Source: Paenibacillus sp. (GTDB lineage Bacteria; Bacillota; Bacilli; Paenibacillales; Paenibacillaceae). Taken from it: 7,171 bases of DNA. The DNA lies in assembly GCA_029256665.1 (NCBI GenBank), contig JAQSXN010000196.1, positions 1 to 7,171 on the forward strand, written 5' to 3'. Below are positions 5,637 through 7,171 of this stretch, piece by piece; the stretch's first letter is position 1; each line of letters opens with the position of its first letter. The notes below the pieces were generated by a model. That model was not told the DNA's origin. It did not search any database and saw only the letters and a list, made by a program, of their open reading frames with translations. A program made the position numbers and the translations under genes.

Positions 5637-6842
5637 ATGGACATCCTTGTATCTACGCTCATGTTGCTGTACGGCTTGCTTACCGGTCAAGGAGAATCTC
5701 AAGCGGACGCGAAGCAGCTGGCTGTCGCCTACTTAAATGCTTCCGCCGGCGAAGTTATCGTTCAGCCCGATGCGCCGATTGTTACCGGCGAGGAGCCGCC
5801 TGCGGACGGCGAAGTCGCTGCAGGTCCAACCAAACAAGATCCGCAACCCGGTACCGCGCCGATCAAGGGCATCTACGTAACCGCCCATAGCGCCGGCGGC
5901 TCCAGGATGGCGTCCTTATTGAAGCTTGTGGATGACACCGAGCTCAACAGCATGGTCATCGACGTAAAGGACGACAACGGATATATTACATACCCGACCA
6001 CGACGCCGGAGTTGCTTGAGATCGGCACCGCCAAAAAATATATTTCCGATATCGCCGTCCTTATGGAAACGCTCAAAAAACACGAAATCTATCCCATTGC
6101 CCGAATCGTCGTTTTTAAGGATACCGTGCTTTCCGTCAAGAGGCCGGAGCTCTCCTTCTTGCAGCCTGACGGAACGATATGGAAAAACGGCCGCGGAGAA
6201 AGCTTCGTCAATCCGTACCGACAGGAAGTATGGGAATACAATGTCGCGCTGGCCAAGGAAGCCGCGAAGCTGGGGTTCAAAGAAATCCAGTTCGACTACG
6301 TGCGGTTCCCGGAAGGATTCGAGAACCGCGCCGATACGCTTTCCTTCAATAAGACGGAACAGAGCCGCGTGGACACGGTAGCCGGATTCGTCAAGTACGC
6401 CCGCGAGCAGCTTGAGCCGTTAGGCGTGCGCGTCTCGGTCGACATCTTCGGTTACGCCGCCTCCGTTCCCACCGCTGAAGGCATCGGCCAGGATTTTGTG
6501 AAAATATCGAACGACGTGCACGTCATCTCGCCGATGATCTATCCGAGCCACTATAGCACGGGTTGGTTCAAACAAAAGACGCCTGACCGAAGTCCTTACG
6601 AAACGATCAAAGGCGCCATGGACGATACCCACGAGAAGTTGCTCAATACCGGAGAGCTCAAGCCGATTATTCGGCCGTGGATTCAGGATTTTACCGCGAG
6701 CTGGCTGGGCAAAGGCAACTACGTCAAATACGGAAAAGTCGAGGTCGAGGCGCAAATCAAGGCGCTCAGCGACTCCGGCGTCACGGAATATTTGCTTTGG
6801 AACGCGGGCAACAAATATACGCCTGGCGTGAAATACGAATAA
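5637..6842 (+). CDS. Putative exported glycoside-hydrolase-like protein (DUF4015/GHL family)
   Basis: This encodes a 401-aa protein. It begins with a hydrophobic segment (about residues 3-16) that could be a signal peptide or membrane anchor, though its n-region lacks a positive charge. A Pro/Glu/Gly/Ala-rich linker (about 35-75) leads into a single TIM-barrel-like domain (about 77-395). Landmarks are KGIYVT (77-82), VIDVKDD (107-113), ARIVVFKD (155-162), FDYVRFP (219-225), SVDIFGY (267-273), ISPMIYPSHY (297-306), RPWIQDF (346-352) and YLLWNA (385-390). The DYVRFP and PMIYPSHY stretches are typical of the putative glycosyl hydrolase domain DUF4015. Conserved Asp residues at 109, 220 and 269 are candidate catalytic residues. 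A cell-wall or exopolysaccharide substrate is inferred. ATG 5637 is preferred because GGGAGAG (5624-5630) is 6 nt ahead; upstream in-frame ATG (5610, 5619) and TTG (5595) lack such a site. A terminator follows immediately. Confidence 0.86.
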   Translation: MDILVSTLMLLYGLLTGQGESQADAKQLAVAYLNASAGEVIVQPDAPIVTGEEPPADGEVAAGPTKQDPQPGTAPIKGIYVTAHSAGGSRMASLLKLVDDTELNSMVIDVKDDNGYITYPTTTPELLEIGTAKKYISDIAVLMETLKKHEIYPIARIVVFKDTVLSVKRPELSFLQPDGTIWKNGRGESFVNPYRQEVWEYNVALAKEAAKLGFKEIQFDYVRFPEGFENRADTLSFNKTEQSRVDTVAGFVKYAREQLEPLGVRVSVDIFGYAASVPTAEGIGQDFVKISNDVHVISPMIYPSHYSTGWFKQKTPDRSPYETIKGAMDDTHEKLLNTGELKPIIRPWIQDFTASWLGKGNYVKYGKVEVEAQIKALSDSGVTEYLLWNAGNKYTPGVKYE

Positions 6843-6848
6843 AATGTA

Positions 6849-6874
6849 GGCCGTCCGTTGCCGGGCGGCCTTTT
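6849..6874 (+). terminator. Terminator of the glycoside-hydrolase-like gene
   Basis: GGCCGTCCG (6849-6857) pairs with CGGGCGGCC (6862-6870), with one G-T wobble, around a TTGC tetraloop and is followed by TTTT (6871-6874). It begins 6 bp after the stop codon. Confidence 0.9.
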
Positions 6875-6902
6875 AGCTGCTCTCGCGCATGTTTCTCCAA
6901 GC

Positions 6903-6959
6903 AAAAAAGCTGTTCTTGCCGAGAGAAACATGCTGCGTTTCTCCGGTTAGAACAGCTTT
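6903..6959 (-). terminator. Terminator of the 6-phosphofructokinase gene
   Basis: AAAGCTGTTCT (6906-6916) pairs perfectly with AGAACAGCTTT (6949-6959). Inner pairs GCCG/CGGT and GAGAAAC/GTTTCTC (6923-6929 with 6937-6943) make a long stem. On the minus strand the T6 tract (the A run at 6903-6908) follows the 3' arm, so the hairpin ends leftward transcription from pfkA, whose stop is about 37 bp away. Confidence 0.9.
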
Positions 6960-6995
6960 GCGCATACCTAACGATGGATCGTCAGGCTGCTGATA

Positions 6996-7171
6996 CTATT
7001 GGGAAAGTCTCGACGCCAGCTCGTACATTTCCATATCGAACGGCTTTTTGCTGCTTACGACTTTATCAATATCCGTCGTGACAAGCTCGCCTTTAATGAC
7101 GCCGCAGGATTTGCCCGAGTTGCCATCGATGAGTTGGCGTACCGCGAAGTCGCCCAGTCGGCTTGCCAAAA
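6996..7171 (-). CDS. pfkA: 6-phosphofructokinase, C-terminal end (5' part outside window)
   Basis: The gene enters from the right edge with its last 57 codons and ends at TAG (6998-6996). The visible end reads LASRLGDFAVRQLIDG, then CGVIKGELVTTDIDKVV and FDMEMYELASRLSQ, which matches the C-terminus of bacterial ATP-dependent 6-phosphofructokinase: the S-R-L/M-G..A segment, the L..G....G....G.L pattern, and the final helix with MY.L. The enzyme phosphorylates fructose 6-phosphate to fructose 1,6-bisphosphate in glycolysis as a cytoplasmic tetramer. The active-site and ATP-binding parts lie outside the window, so activity and cofactor cannot be judged. The gene ends with its own terminator and is not followed by pyk, unlike the usual Bacillus pfkA-pyk arrangement, so it could be a PFK paralogue. 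Confidence 0.8.
   Translation of the reverse strand, partial: LASRLGDFAVRQLIDGNSGKSCGVIKGELVTTDIDKVVSSKKPFDMEMYELASRLSQ

Overview
The window looks like ordinary chromosomal housekeeping DNA from a Gram-positive, spore-forming member of the Bacillales, most likely Paenibacillus or a close relative. The basis is the combination of strong AAGGAGG-type ribosome binding sites, frequent TTG/GTG starts, rho-independent terminators with T-tracts, a Firmicutes-type 6S RNA, a YjcZ-type tiny membrane protein, YitT and DUF624 (YesL-like) membrane proteins, and a moderately GC-rich, evenly composed sequence. The genus is an inference; no rRNA or other phylogenetic marker is present.

Layout, left to right: (1) the 3' end of a thiol peroxidase gene (tpx, +), closed by a long hairpin that can terminate transcription from both sides. 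(2) A minus-strand block read right to left: a DUF624/YesL-like membrane protein (1172-1987), then a 6S RNA gene (940-1121) with its own promoter and terminator, then a small DUF1499 protein (440-829). (3) A 32-codon YjcZ-like tiny transmembrane protein (+, 2154-2252), divergent from the DUF624 gene. (4) A CshA-type DEAD-box RNA helicase (-, 2412-4013) with a Gly/Ser/Arg-rich tail. (5) Divergent from it, a YitT-family membrane protein (+, 4160-5002). (6) A 64-aa protein of unknown function (+, 5150-5344) with its own promoter and terminator. (7) A putative exported glycoside-hydrolase-like protein (DUF4015, +, 5637-6842) behind a leader of about 125 nt. (8) The 3' end of a 6-phosphofructokinase gene (pfkA, -), convergent with it.

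The genes are mostly single transcription units with their own terminators, not one pathway. The common theme is general physiology: peroxide defence, global control of RNA polymerase by 6S RNA, RNA remodelling by a helicase, glycolysis and envelope proteins. No mobile element, CRISPR array, phage gene or obvious new multi-gene system was found. The most useful points are the 6S RNA, which a protein-only annotation would hide under a false ORF; the tiny YjcZ-like gene; the unrecognised 64-aa gene; and several start corrections based on ribosome binding sites.
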